Source: Candidatus Iainarchaeum sp.
Lineage (GTDB): Archaea > Iainarchaeota > Iainarchaeia > Iainarchaeales > JAFCCW01
Length of the DNA stretch: 47,036 bases
NCBI GenBank assembly: GCA_017609985.1
Contig: JAFCCW010000008.1
Coordinates: forward strand, 1 to 47,036
Direction: 5' to 3'
The position numbers and the translations under genes were made by a program. Below the pieces are notes generated by a model, which saw only the letters and a list, made by a program, of their open reading frames with translations, had not been told where the DNA came from and searched no databases. The first letter of the stretch is position 1; each line of letters starts with the position of its first letter. Below, piece by piece: positions 1 through 8,895 of this stretch.

Positions 1-1737
1 ATAAAGACTACTACAAACAGCACTTCAATTGAGGACATAAAGCTTCACAAATCTCTTACAATCACTCCTCAGTCTCTTGGAGAAAAAGTTTCCATGCCTG
101 CTGGTACTGACGGCTTTGTAACATATTGTGTTGGAATTGATTCTGCAGAAAAAGGAAACTTGCTCGTAAGCCATGTTCTTGGTTCTGTAGAGCCCTGGGG
201 CAAGATTAGGTTTTACTTAAAGGATGGAAAAATTGGCGAAGTTGAAGACCAACCAGTCCAGCCAACTCAACCGCCCACAACAGGAATAACCACTACTGTG
301 CCTGAACAGCCAACTGTTACTGCTCAACAAAGTTATAGCCCGATAAAATTTACTAACATTATAAAGTTTGATTCAGAAGCAAGTGTCTGGAAAAGCCTTG
401 GTCTTGTCGGAAACAGCTTCCATTTTGAAGCACCTGACAAATTCAGGCTGGAAGTAGAGGATGTCTTGACTGGCGGAAAGAACCAGGTTTATGTTTCAAT
501 TGACAGGGATTGCAGGGAAGAGGGAGAATCTCTTCCAGATTCATCTAATCAGCCTTCTGGTCCAATAGACATAACCACTACAACTGGTGCTTCTCCCGCA
601 GGGTTAATGCCTGGTCCTTCAACTGGGTCTGGAATAACTACTGAAACAGGGCCTCCTTCCACTGGAACTCCTCCAACTACTGTTCCTCCAACAACCACGG
701 TTCCAACTCCAACAGAACCTGTTGTTGACAGTACTGGGGAGCCAGTAAAGGCAACAAGTAGAGAGGAAACTTGTCTTCCAGTTAATCCTATTGTTAATGT
801 CATTGGACCTCCAAAGGGGGGTAATGCCTGCATGTGGGGTTGCTATGAAATGGGCAAGGCGACTGGGTGGGTTCTTTTCGGTTCTTACAGAAGTGGATTT
901 GGGTGCTTTAATATTGGGCTGAACAATGGTTTAGGTCCTTACAATAACTTGAACAAGTGGAAATGGGAAAAGCTTTCAGGAACAAGCTATGATGAAAAAG
1001 CAAACTCTCAGGCTTGCATGGGAAACACAGAGTGCTGGTGCAGGTTTGCAGTAAAGCTTGAGTCAAAGGCAAACCTTGCTGAAGAAGAATTTCCTGAAGA
1101 TGCTGTCTTGTTTGCAGAAGAGTCTCTTTCTATTGGAAAAGTGCTTGGTGCAACATTTGGCTGGATTGCTAGAGAGGCAAAGGAAATTCCGCCTGCATTT
1201 AAGTCAGCTTACAAGGCTGTTAAAGGCTGGTCTAGCACGCAGTATGAAGAGGCAAAAAAAGGTTATTATAATGAATTAAAGGGTGTTGAGTCAGAGGAGT
1301 CACTTCCTGAAGAGAGCAGAGACCTTGATCCAAGCCCGCACACAACTTATGTTGGGACAACGAAAAGTAGTCCTGGACAGCCAGAGTACACGGTTTTCTT
1401 TAAAGAAAATGGCTTTCAGTCTGGAAAGCTTTATCCTGTTCCAATAGAGTCAGAATCAACCAAAGAGTTTTATTGGGAGATTCAAAGTATTGACGAAATT
1501 GAAGCAAAAGAGCTTTATGGCTCTAATACTTTTTATGTCTGCCAGAGGAACGAGGCAGGCCAATTAATTGGATATGACAAGACAACTATTAATTTCAAGT
1601 CTCTTTCACAAAACTGCGAATCCTGCCGTTCTGTTACCCAGTGCCTTGCTTGCATTGACTTGCAGAAATTCATTCCAGGGGTCTATAAGAGTTCTGACTC
1701 ACTGCCAGAGCCTTCTGATTCTGAAGTCAGAAACTGA
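1..1737 (+). CDS. Secreted surface protein with Thr/Pro-rich linkers, 5' end outside window
   Basis: The reading frame is open from base 1, so the ATG at 94 in the ORF track is probably internal and the gene starts upstream; at least 578 residues lie in the window. The sequence has two Thr/Pro-rich linkers (around residues 85-100 and 220-245, for example TTTVPTPTEP), typical of extended extracellular spacers. Many Cys residues follow in the second half, including a terminal cluster (NCESCRSVTQCLACIDL), suggesting disulfides outside the cell. I see no C-terminal membrane helix. It lies 110 bp upstream of three codirectional exported Ig-like proteins and may belong to the same surface complex. 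I do not recognise a named family; the function is unknown beyond probable cell-surface exposure. The export signal is off-window. Confidence 0.7.
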   Translation: MKTTTNSTSIEDIKLHKSLTITPQSLGEKVSMPAGTDGFVTYCVGIDSAEKGNLLVSHVLGSVEPWGKIRFYLKDGKIGEVEDQPVQPTQPPTTGITTTVPEQPTVTAQQSYSPIKFTNIIKFDSEASVWKSLGLVGNSFHFEAPDKFRLEVEDVLTGGKNQVYVSIDRDCREEGESLPDSSNQPSGPIDITTTTGASPAGLMPGPSTGSGITTETGPPSTGTPPTTVPPTTTVPTPTEPVVDSTGEPVKATSREETCLPVNPIVNVIGPPKGGNACMWGCYEMGKATGWVLFGSYRSGFGCFNIGLNNGLGPYNNLNKWKWEKLSGTSYDEKANSQACMGNTECWCRFAVKLESKANLAEEEFPEDAVLFAEESLSIGKVLGATFGWIAREAKEIPPAFKSAYKAVKGWSSTQYEEAKKGYYNELKGVESEESLPEESRDLDPSPHTTYVGTTKSSPGQPEYTVFFKENGFQSGKLYPVPIESESTKEFYWEIQSIDEIEAKELYGSNTFYVCQRNEAGQLIGYDKTTINFKSLSQNCESCRSVTQCLACIDLQKFIPGVYKSSDSLPEPSDSEVRN

Positions 1738-1775
1738 TTTTCTTGGTTTGACTGCCTTAACTTCTTTCAGTTAAG

Positions 1776-1783
1776 TTTAAATA
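1776..1783 (+). promoter_or_regulatory. TATA box for the surface-protein operon
   Basis: TTTAAATA is centred about 26 nt upstream of position 1805. It fits a start site near the in-frame ATG at 1800 or a short leader before the ATG at 1848. It is the only good promoter seen before the 1848-6564 run. Confidence 0.5.
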
Positions 1784-1847
1784 CTCTGAGCACACCATTA
1801 TGTACGCAATTCACATTAAAGAGTTAATTGCGAAGGGGTTTTTGGTT

Positions 1848-2414
1848 ATGCATTTGAACAAGCTATGTGCATTGTTTGCAGGGTTTCTGTTTGTATTCAG
1901 CTTTGCGTCTGCAGCTTCTGTAGAGGTTCCTTCTGATGTTTATTTTTTTGAGAAGCCAACTGCTTTTCCTGTTGAAATAGTGAATGATTCTCCTGTGAGA
2001 AAAAGTCTTTCAGTTGAGTTTTTTGCTCCAGTTGACTTTGAGTATATTGACTCTCCATCCTCACTTCCTGGTGACAGTGAACAGCGCGTTGCCCTTGTTC
2101 TTTATCCAAAGAGTTCTTTTACTGGAAGTTCTTATCTTTCAACTCTTGTTGTTAAGCTTGGAGACAAGACTTTTGTTAAGTCTGTAAAGCTTCATTTCAA
2201 TGAAAAGAAGGAACAGGAACAAGGTAATGAAGGCACTGAAGGCAATGGGGATGAAGAAGATGAAGAAGACAGCTTGCTTACAGGCTTTTTCTCGTTTTTT
2301 GCATTTGATTTTCTTGGATTTGAACTATTGCTTGACATTTTGCTTGTCATTCTGGCTTCAATCCTGTTAATAGCTTTTATTTCTAGATACTCTAAGAGGG
2401 TGGTTCAAAGATGA
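1848..2414 (+). CDS. Small exported, C-terminally membrane-anchored Ig-like protein
   Basis: This is a 188-residue protein from the ATG at 1848. I chose this over the track start at 1800 because it directly precedes a clean signal peptide (MHLNKLCALFAGFLFVFSFASA). The body is a single beta-rich Ig-like/NEW3-type domain of about 100 residues. An acidic linker (GDEEDEEDS) follows, then a C-terminal helix (LLLDILLVILASILLIAFI) and a basic cytoplasmic tail. The topology is therefore a lollipop with the domain outside. An LTGFF motif precedes the membrane segment; a similar LTGY occurs in the protein at 4429. The stop overlaps the next start by 4 bp (ATGA), so it is translationally coupled to the larger repeat protein at 2411. 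Specific function is unknown. Confidence 0.75.
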   Translation: MHLNKLCALFAGFLFVFSFASAASVEVPSDVYFFEKPTAFPVEIVNDSPVRKSLSVEFFAPVDFEYIDSPSSLPGDSEQRVALVLYPKSSFTGSSYLSTLVVKLGDKTFVKSVKLHFNEKKEQEQGNEGTEGNGDEEDEEDSLLTGFFSFFAFDFLGFELLLDILLVILASILLIAFISRYSKRVVQR

Positions 2415-4429
2415 AGCGATTTTTAATGATTTTTTTAGCAGTTTTCCTGCTTTCAACAGCTTTTGCTCAGAGCTTTGACTTGCTTTCCTATCCTGAGTCA
2501 GTTGATGTTTATCCCGGCGAATACAGCCTTTTTGCTGTTGGAGCTTACAATAATACTTCGAACACAGGCATTGTTTCCATTGATTCAGTTTCTGGGGATT
2601 CACGCTTTACTGTGGTTCCTTTTCCTGAATCAGCCAGCCTTGCAGCACACGGAGACGCAGTTTTCTTTATTGGTTTCAATGTTCCTTCTGACATGCCTGA
2701 GGGGCAGTACACTATTTCAGTTGATTTTTCTTTCAATAGTGAGTCAAAGTCAATTTCTCTCCCTGTTCATGTCCTAAAACCAGATATTGTAATCGAGTCT
2801 GAAACAGATGATGTTTCACTGTTGAGAAATGGTTCTGTTGGAATCCCGTTCACTGTTGAGAACAAGTCTGATTCTGTTCAGTGCATTGATTTTTCTTCTT
2901 TTTCTGACGAGTACTCTATTTCAACAAATGTTTCAAGGGAACAGCTTTGTTTGAACAAGGGAGAAAAAACAACTGTTACTCTCGCAATCGTGACTTATTT
3001 TTCTCCGGTTGGAATTTTTGATGTTTCTCTCACAGCAAACTATGCTGGAGAGCAGGTTTCAAAGAATATTGTTGTAAAGGTAACCGGCAAAGAAGTTGAG
3101 TTTGTTCCGTCTGGACCGCTTGTCTGCGCTGGTTCAACTCACACAACCGATATTCTTGTAAAAAACAATACTAACAGGGCAAAGCATGTTCTTCTAAGAG
3201 CTGACAACGAGCTTTTTCTGCCTTCTTTTACTCAGACAACTGTTGAATTAGCTCCTTTCAGTGAGCGATATGTTCAACTAGAATTTTATGTTCCAAGCAA
3301 AATTGAAGCAGGAAATTATGCTATTTCAATTTTTGCTGATTCAGGTTCTTCAACCTATGCGGATGAATTAGATGTTGAAGTAGAGCACTGCGGTGTTTCT
3401 CCAGCTAATTCATTTTCTCTCTCACTGTCTTCAGCTGGGTGCATTTCAATTGACAAAAATCATTCTTCAAAAATTTATTTCCAAATTTCAAACAATCTTG
3501 ACGAAGTGCAGGAAGTTCATGTTTCCGTTGACTCTGATTTGCCAACCACTGTTCCTGGAAGCTTTTCACTTCAGCCAAATGAAACAAAATACTGCAGTTT
3601 TGATGTTAATGCAAGACTTGACGATGATGTCGGCAATCATTCCGTAAGTGTTTATGCTTGGAATGAGCGAAAGTCTGTTGTTGCAGACCAGTGCATTATT
3701 GTAAGAAAGCTAAGACAATCCAATGCAAGCCTTGTTTCAGATAATTTTATTGAAATTGAACAGGGTTCTATGGGAATTTATATTTTCAGAATTGAGAACC
3801 ACGGAGACTATGATGATGACTTCAATCTCTCTGTGTCAAAAAGACCAAGAAAGGGAGAGTCTGTAAGGTTCTCAAGGTCTGATTTTGAAGTCGAACAGGA
3901 TGAGACAGCTGACGTGTATGTGAGTGTTTCAATTCCTTGCGATATGAACATCGGAGACTATGATTTAAATATTCTTGTCAAGAGAAACAATCGCGTAATC
4001 TTGAGAAAGAATCTTTCATTCACAAACAATTCTGGTGAAGAGATTAATGGTTTAAGGCTTGCGCTTCTTTATCTTCCCAGTGGAGTAAAGATTTCTCCTA
4101 ACAGGTTTGATCTTGGAGCAGGGGAAATAGTCAATATTTCCGGGAAGATTTCAGCAGAGCACGATGTTCTTGAAGGAGAGTACTCTGGAAAAATCGAGCT
4201 TTTTGCTGGAGATGTCAGGACAATTTCTGACATCAGTGTTTACGTTAACTATCCTGAATCAGGGAAAGAAAATGAACAAGATGAAGAACAAGGCTTTTTC
4301 GGAATCGCGGGCTTGTTTTCTTTGGGAACAGGCTTTCTAATCGGGCTTGTTGTGCTTCTTTTGATTGCATTGCTTCTTGTGGGTTCAGGAAATAATTCAA
4401 AAAATGAAATAGAATGGCTGGGACGGTGA
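2411..4429 (+). CDS. Exported multi-Ig-like repeat protein with C-terminal TM anchor
   Basis: The protein has 672 residues. It begins with a signal peptide (MKRFLMIFLAVFLLSTAFAQ). Five or six beta-sandwich units of about 100-110 residues follow, of the kind annotated as NEW3/COG1470-like or CARDB-like, with recurring endings such as GxYxISV and conserved Cys (LVCAGS, VEHCGV, AGCISI, PCDMNIGDY). A Glu-rich linker (ENEQDEEQ) leads to one strong C-terminal helix (GFLIGLVVLLLIALLLVG). There are many N-x-S/T sequons, which would suit archaeal N-glycosylation. The gene overlaps its neighbour upstream by 4 bp and the next one by one base (TGATG), a tight operon. A structural or adhesion role at the surface is likely; no enzymatic motif is visible. 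Confidence 0.8.
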   Translation: MKRFLMIFLAVFLLSTAFAQSFDLLSYPESVDVYPGEYSLFAVGAYNNTSNTGIVSIDSVSGDSRFTVVPFPESASLAAHGDAVFFIGFNVPSDMPEGQYTISVDFSFNSESKSISLPVHVLKPDIVIESETDDVSLLRNGSVGIPFTVENKSDSVQCIDFSSFSDEYSISTNVSREQLCLNKGEKTTVTLAIVTYFSPVGIFDVSLTANYAGEQVSKNIVVKVTGKEVEFVPSGPLVCAGSTHTTDILVKNNTNRAKHVLLRADNELFLPSFTQTTVELAPFSERYVQLEFYVPSKIEAGNYAISIFADSGSSTYADELDVEVEHCGVSPANSFSLSLSSAGCISIDKNHSSKIYFQISNNLDEVQEVHVSVDSDLPTTVPGSFSLQPNETKYCSFDVNARLDDDVGNHSVSVYAWNERKSVVADQCIIVRKLRQSNASLVSDNFIEIEQGSMGIYIFRIENHGDYDDDFNLSVSKRPRKGESVRFSRSDFEVEQDETADVYVSVSIPCDMNIGDYDLNILVKRNNRVILRKNLSFTNNSGEEINGLRLALLYLPSGVKISPNRFDLGAGEIVNISGKISAEHDVLEGEYSGKIELFAGDVRTISDISVYVNYPESGKENEQDEEQGFFGIAGLFSLGTGFLIGLVVLLLIALLLVGSGNNSKNEIEWLGR

Positions 4430-6564
4430 TGGTTTTGAAGAAAATAGTTTTTGTATTGTTTGCCCTGCTTCTTGCAGGAGCTAGTTTTGCTGTTGAATTC
4501 AACGGCTCTTTTGAGGTGGAGTGTAGCTGCCTTGGGCCAAAGCAAGAAACATATGCTTTGGTTAACGATTCTGATAAAACACAAACATTTTTCATTTCCG
4601 CAGAGGGAGAGAACTCTGAATGGATTAACATGAATGGACAGTGGATTAGTGAAGATCCAATAATCGTTACACTCTCTGCTGGAGAATCAGAAAACTTTTA
4701 TGCATTTATTCGTCCAAAAGGATGCTATGTTGTTCCAGGCATGTATGAGTTTACAATAAATGTAAAAAATGGAGAAACTCTTTCAAAGACAATGAAGGTA
4801 AGGGTTCTTGAAACAAGAGCTTTGAGTCTTAAAATCTCAAAAGACGATAATGTTTCAGGGCAGTGCCTGCCACAGAGTTTTGAATTAGAGGTTTCAAACA
4901 ACAGTGTGCAGGATGAGTATGTTTCTCTTGACATTGACGGGCTTCCAAAGGAATGGATAAAGCTCAGTAGCGAAAGATTTATGGTAAACAAAAATTCTTC
5001 AAGAACTGCTGTTTTACAGGTTCAGGCCCCGTGCGGACAGGAAGCTGGCGCTTACAGATTTGAAGTAACTGCTTCAATGGAGGGAACACCCTACACTGTA
5101 ACTAAAAGCTCTGAATTTGAAATTCTCGATGTTCAGGAAATTTCCTTAACTGTTGCTGACGTTGAAGCTTGCAGAGAAGAAAATATTTCTTACGAGTTTG
5201 AACTCACTAACTCTGGCGGGCTTTCAGACGAGCTTGAGATAAAATTGTTTGGCCCAAGCTGGATTTCAATTGAAGAAAACAAGATTTCAATTTCAGGAAA
5301 TTCTTCTGAAAAGTTTGTTTTGAATATTGCTGAAAACATTTCTGCACAGGAAGAAATTCCTGTAAAGATTGTTGTTTCTTCAAAAAAATACAACAAAGAA
5401 TATGAAGAAGACCTCATAGTCTTCCTGAAAGACTGTTACAATCTTGTTGCTGAGGGAATTCAGACGCCTGAAAAAGGATGTGTTGAAGAAAATCCTGTTT
5501 TCAAGGTCAAGTTTTCAAATGACTCTCTTAAAGAGGTTTCAGCAGATTTGAAGGTTGAGGGAATTCTCGCAGACCTTTCAAAGCAGTCAATTTCTCTTGC
5601 TCCAAATTCAGAGCAGATAGTTGACGTAACTGTTGATTTTGAAGGGGAAATTGGAAACAAAAGATTCAATCTTTTGGTTGACGGAGAATTTTTTGACGCT
5701 CTTTACGGTTTCAATATTTCTTCAGAAAACTGCTATGATATTTCAGTGGATTATGCAAAACTTGTGAATTCAATTGACCTTAACGCTGGAGAGTCAAAGA
5801 GTTTCAGTATCTCTGTTCTTAACTCTGGAACAAGAGAACAGACTGCTAGTGTAACTTTCACAGGTCTTGACTGGGTTTATGCTTCTCCAAGGTCTCTTTC
5901 ATTAGTTCCTGGGGAAATAAAGCAGGTTTATGTTTTTGTGAACCCGCTTTGTGACCTTGAAGAAGGAAACTATCAGGCTCTCGCAAGCGTGTTCGGAAGA
6001 GACCATGAAAGTTCTCAGCTTGTAAACTTCAATGTCTACAGCTCTCTTCCATATCTTCTTGAAGGAATAGAGATTGGCGCTGACTCTGAAGCAGAATCTT
6101 TGCTTAGCGAAACAGAGCATTCAGCTGAAGTAAGCATTTTCCTGAGCAATGACTCAAACTCTTTTGTGAGAGTAAACAATGTTCAGGCTGTTGACTTCAA
6201 TGCAGTTGTTGTTCTTGACAAAAAGCTTCTTGCTCCTGGCGAGTCAACTTCTGGAAAAGTAACACTTTATCTTGGAACAGATGTTTCAGAAAAGCGTTTC
6301 CCCGTCACTCTTGAAATAAATACTGACAAGGGAACTCTGAACAAGATTGTAATTGTTGACCTTTCAGAAGCAGAGGCAAAATCTCCTTTAACAGGATATG
6401 CGCTTCTTGAAACAGGAAAAACAATTGCTATTGTTCTTTTAGTAATCCTATTGCTTGCTCTTCTAGCCTATCTTAACAAGGACAAGATAGCAGAAAAAGA
6501 TTTAAAGAAAACAATAGAGACTAAAAAGGCAAGCACAAAAAAGAAAACTAGGGGCAAGAAATAG
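4429..6564 (+). CDS. Exported Ig-like repeat protein, C-terminal TM and basic tail
   Basis: The protein has 711 residues from the ATG at 4429, which overlaps the preceding TGA by one base; the track start at 4414 would put extra residues before the signal peptide (MVLKKIVFVLFALLLAGASFA). About six Ig-like units follow, most opening or closing with a Cys (CSCLG, GQCLPQ, APCGQEAG, ACREEN, GCVEEN, LCDLEEG), suggesting one disulfide per domain. The C-terminus carries LTGYALL before a membrane helix (IAIVLLVILLLALLAYL) and then a Lys-rich tail (KKKTRGKK), consistent with a positive-inside cytoplasmic end. It is the last gene of the operon and is followed by a long T-rich stretch. It is related in design to the 2411 protein and the two may assemble together. 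Confidence 0.8.
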   Translation: MVLKKIVFVLFALLLAGASFAVEFNGSFEVECSCLGPKQETYALVNDSDKTQTFFISAEGENSEWINMNGQWISEDPIIVTLSAGESENFYAFIRPKGCYVVPGMYEFTINVKNGETLSKTMKVRVLETRALSLKISKDDNVSGQCLPQSFELEVSNNSVQDEYVSLDIDGLPKEWIKLSSERFMVNKNSSRTAVLQVQAPCGQEAGAYRFEVTASMEGTPYTVTKSSEFEILDVQEISLTVADVEACREENISYEFELTNSGGLSDELEIKLFGPSWISIEENKISISGNSSEKFVLNIAENISAQEEIPVKIVVSSKKYNKEYEEDLIVFLKDCYNLVAEGIQTPEKGCVEENPVFKVKFSNDSLKEVSADLKVEGILADLSKQSISLAPNSEQIVDVTVDFEGEIGNKRFNLLVDGEFFDALYGFNISSENCYDISVDYAKLVNSIDLNAGESKSFSISVLNSGTREQTASVTFTGLDWVYASPRSLSLVPGEIKQVYVFVNPLCDLEEGNYQALASVFGRDHESSQLVNFNVYSSLPYLLEGIEIGADSEAESLLSETEHSAEVSIFLSNDSNSFVRVNNVQAVDFNAVVVLDKKLLAPGESTSGKVTLYLGTDVSEKRFPVTLEINTDKGTLNKIVIVDLSEAEAKSPLTGYALLETGKTIAIVLLVILLLALLAYLNKDKIAEKDLKKTIETKKASTKKKTRGKK

Positions 6565-6567
6565 CTC

Positions 6568-6636
6568 CTTTTTCTTTCATATTTTTTTCTTTTTTTAATT
6601 TTATTTTTTTTTTGGATTTTTTTATTTTTTCTATTT
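6568..6636 (+). terminator. Poly-T transcription terminator
   Basis: Several runs of 6-10 T lie directly after the stop of the 4429 gene (CTTTTTC, ATTTTTTTC, TTTTTTTAATTTTATTTTTTTTTT). This is the usual archaeal factor-independent terminator form, and it separates two convergent transcription units. Confidence 0.75.
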
Positions 6637-6651
6637 GTTTCTAGACTTTCT

Positions 6652-7209
6652 TCATCTCTTTTTTGCTACTGCTTCCAGCAGGTCTGACTTGGAAATTATT
6701 CCGCAGATTTTTCCATTTTCAGTCACAAGAACTGCTTGGCTGTAGTTCAGCATCTGGCTTAAAAGTGTAATTGGTGTGTTGCCTGGGAGAGTCGGCAGTG
6801 CTTCGTCCATGACATTCGCTACTTTAGTGTCTGAAATATCTTCAAAAGAGATTATTTTTTCCAGAAGACTTTTTTCACTCACGTTTCCAACGCATGATTT
6901 GTTTTCAATTACTGGGAGTTGTGAAACACTGTTTTTTCCCATTAACGTGATTGCTTTTTTTACTGGGTCTTCTCTCTTAACGGAAATAATTTTTCTGCTT
7001 TGAATATCTGATGCCTTGACAACATTTTCTTGCTCGAGCTTGTTAAGTGTATCAAAAAGCTTTTTTGCATTAAGATAGCTTGGGATAGTCTGTTGGCTTT
7101 CGATTTTTGCTATTAGGCTCTGGGAAACTCCTGTTATTGAAGCAAGGTCGCTTTGCGTTAAGTTAAATCTTTTTCTTCTAAGTCTTATTTCTTTTAGGTC
7201 TGGAAGCAT
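6652..7209 (-). CDS. XRE-family HTH plus tandem CBS-domain transcriptional regulator (COG3620-like)
   Basis: The protein has 185 residues from the ATG at 7209. I prefer it to the ATG at 7224 because a TATA-like GAATAAAAG lies 26 nt upstream and the family usually begins MLPDLKEI. Residues about 8-43 form an XRE helix-turn-helix (NLTQSDLASITGVSQSLIAK). Residues 72-118 and 129-181 form two CBS motifs (ISVKREDPVKKAITLM; CGIISKSDLLEAV), a Bateman pair that normally binds adenosyl ligands such as AMP, ATP or SAM. The gene is divergent from the DUF39 homocysteine gene with 94 bp between starts. In Methanocaldococcus MJ0100 a DUF39 domain is fused to CBS domains that bind SAM and methylthioadenosine, so here the CBS pair may sense the pathway product. 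Regulation of this module is inferred. Confidence 0.85.
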   Translation of the reverse strand: MLPDLKEIRLRRKRFNLTQSDLASITGVSQSLIAKIESQQTIPSYLNAKKLFDTLNKLEQENVVKASDIQSRKIISVKREDPVKKAITLMGKNSVSQLPVIENKSCVGNVSEKSLLEKIISFEDISDTKVANVMDEALPTLPGNTPITLLSQMLNYSQAVLVTENGKICGIISKSDLLEAVAKKR

Positions 7210-7230
7210 ATTATAAAGAAACATAAAAAA

Positions 7231-7240
7231 GCTTTTATTC
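7231..7240 (-). promoter_or_regulatory. TATA box of the CBS regulator
   Basis: On the minus strand GAATAAAAGC is centred about 26 nt upstream of the ATG at 7209, predicting a leaderless mRNA and supporting that start. Confidence 0.45.
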
Positions 7241-7248
7241 TTTATTCT

Positions 7249-7260
7249 TATCTGAATATT
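7249..7260 (+). promoter_or_regulatory. Motif TATCTGAATATT, shared with the metK promoter region
   Basis: This 12-mer lies between the two divergent TATA boxes. Its first 11 bases recur exactly at 9692-9702 upstream of metK, and both copies are followed at similar distance by TTTC/TTC and ACAAAT. It is a candidate operator for the HTH-CBS protein or another regulator of the module. Confidence 0.45.
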
Positions 7261-7267
7261 TCTTTCA

Positions 7268-7285
7268 CAAATTATTAATAAATTG
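7268..7285 (+). promoter_or_regulatory. TATA box within an imperfect palindrome, DUF39 promoter
   Basis: CAAATTATTAATAAATTG matches its own reverse complement at 16 of 18 positions and contains the TATA-like ATTAATAAAT centred 26 nt before the ATG at 7304. The mRNA is predicted to be leaderless. A protein bound to this dyad would block TBP access, but part of the symmetry may simply reflect AT-richness. Confidence 0.5.
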
Positions 7286-7303
7286 TCTTGATTCTTTTAC
7301 TTA

Positions 7304-8494
7304 ATGCGTCGCACTTTTGAAGAGGTTAACAAGAAAATTTCCGAGAAAAAAGCAGTAGTTGTTACTGCTGAGGAAGTCATTGAACGCGTTAAAAAAGACG
7401 GCAAGGAAAAGGTTCTTGAAGAGGTTGATGTTGTTACAACAGCCACGTTTGGAAGCATGTGTTCTTCCGGAGCCTTCATTAACACTGGGCATTTTGCTCC
7501 AAAGATGAGAATTCAGAAAGCCTGGCTTAATGGTGTTCAGGCTTATGCTGGAATTGCCGCAGTAGATCTTTTTATTGGGGCAACTGAGCTCAGGGAAAAC
7601 GATCCTCTTAATTCTTCTTATCCTGGAAATTTTTCTTATGGCGGGGGGCACGTAATTGAAGATCTTGTTGCAGGAAAGGAGGTTGAAATGAATGCTGTTT
7701 CTTACGGAACTGATTGTTATCCTTGTAAGGAGCTTTCAAAGAAAATTTCTCTCAAAAATTTAAGGAATGCTGTGCTGTGCAATCCGCGTAATGCTTATCA
7801 AAACTACAATGTTGCAGTGAACAAGAGCAAGAAAACAATTTACACTTATATGGGAAAGCTTCTTCCAAACCTGGGCAATGCAAACTATAGTTCTGCGGGG
7901 CAGCTATCTCCCCTGCTAAATGATCCGCTCTATGAAGTTATTGGAATCGGAACAAGAGTCTGGCTTGCTGGTGCGCAGGGCCATGTGTTCTGGCAGGGCA
8001 CTCAGCATGCGCCTGATGCTGAACGCACCCCTAACAGTGTTCCAAAAGAGGGCGCTGGGACTCTTGCTCTTGTCGGGAACTTGAAGGAAATGAATTCAAG
8101 ATATATTCGCGGAACATCTTTCACTGGCTATGGTGCAAGCATGGCTCTTGGCATCGGAGTTCCAATCCCGCTCCTTAACGAGCGCGTTCTTGACTTTGTC
8201 TCTGTTTCTAATAGTGAAATTTTTGCTCCAGTTATTGACTACAGTTCTGATTATCCTTCTGCTAATGAGAAATCTCTCGCAAGCGTTAGCTATGCTGAAC
8301 TAAGAAGTGGCGAAATAGAAGTATGCGGAAAAAAGATTTCAACTGGGAGTCTTTCATCTTATTCAATGGCGAGGGAAATTGCCAGCCTGCTGAAGCAGGA
8401 TATTGAAGAAGGAAAATTTCTTCTCGCAGAAGCAGTTCAAAAACTTCCCTCTGCTAGCAATCAAAAAAAACCAGGAAGTGAAAAAGATGCCTAA
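7304..8494 (+). CDS. DUF39/COG1900 homocysteine biosynthesis protein
   Basis: This 396-residue protein is recognisable along its length as COG1900 (DUF39), the family of Methanosarcina acetivorans MA1821. There it acts with a NIL-ferredoxin (MA1822) to convert aspartate semialdehyde to homocysteine with an inorganic sulfur source. The two conserved Cys expected of the family are present: Cys53 in GSMCSSG and Cys138 in YGTDCYP. Other family blocks are GGGHVIEDL, GIGTRVWLAGAQG and GYGASMALGIGVPIP. Unlike MJ0100 it has no C-terminal CBS pair; a separate HTH-CBS gene sits head to head. The ATG at 7304 fits a leaderless start. It overlaps the next gene by 8 bp, as expected for partners made together. 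Confidence 0.92.
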   Translation: MRRTFEEVNKKISEKKAVVVTAEEVIERVKKDGKEKVLEEVDVVTTATFGSMCSSGAFINTGHFAPKMRIQKAWLNGVQAYAGIAAVDLFIGATELRENDPLNSSYPGNFSYGGGHVIEDLVAGKEVEMNAVSYGTDCYPCKELSKKISLKNLRNAVLCNPRNAYQNYNVAVNKSKKTIYTYMGKLLPNLGNANYSSAGQLSPLLNDPLYEVIGIGTRVWLAGAQGHVFWQGTQHAPDAERTPNSVPKEGAGTLALVGNLKEMNSRYIRGTSFTGYGASMALGIGVPIPLLNERVLDFVSVSNSEIFAPVIDYSSDYPSANEKSLASVSYAELRSGEIEVCGKKISTGSLSSYSMAREIASLLKQDIEEGKFLLAEAVQKLPSASNQKKPGSEKDA

Positions 8495-8894
8495 TCCCAG
8501 CAAAAAAATAATTCTTTATTTTCCATCAGAATTTGTAGAGCGTCCGCTTACAAACGAGATAATTCAAAAATTTGGATTGATTGTTAACATTTTTAGTGCA
8601 AGCATTTCTTCGGACGAGCGCGGATTTCTTGGCATAGAACTTTCAGGTAATGCTGACAAAATTTCTGAAGCTGTTGATTTTATTAAAAGCCAGGGCATTG
8701 AAGTAAAGCCTCTTGGAAGCAGAATTTCAAGGGATGAAAAAAAATGTGTTAACTGCGGAGTATGCATTTCAATCTGCCCTGTCAATGCAATTTATCAAAA
8801 AGATTTTGAAATATTTTTTGACTCGGAAAAGTGCATTGCCTGCGGTTCCTGCATTGAGTCATGCCCTTTTAAAGCAATCTTTTCAGGTGAGTAA
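8487..8894 (+). CDS. NIL-domain protein with two [4Fe-4S] ferredoxin motifs (homocysteine synthesis partner)
   Basis: The protein has 135 residues from the ATG at 8487, inside the end of the DUF39 gene, with AGGAAG upstream as a ribosome-binding site. The longer track start at 8403 reads antisense-like Lys/Phe sequence and is rejected. Residues about 8-75 form a NIL domain (substrate or ligand-binding ferredoxin-like fold: VERPLTNEIIQKFG, VNIFSASI). Two classic cluster motifs follow, CVNCGVCISICP and CIACGSCIESCP. The order NIL plus two [4Fe-4S] is that of MA1822, the electron or sulfur-handling partner of DUF39 in methanogen homocysteine synthesis. The stop is one base before the next ATG, so the three genes form one operon. 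Confidence 0.92.
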   Translation: MPNPSKKIILYFPSEFVERPLTNEIIQKFGLIVNIFSASISSDERGFLGIELSGNADKISEAVDFIKSQGIEVKPLGSRISRDEKKCVNCGVCISICPVNAIYQKDFEIFFDSEKCIACGSCIESCPFKAIFSGE

Positions 8895-8895
8895 A

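Noticed and set aside
8403-8486. Track N-terminal extension of the NIL-ferredoxin protein
   Set aside because: It reads the DUF39 C-terminus in another frame; the NIL domain and ribosome-binding site fit the ATG at 8487.
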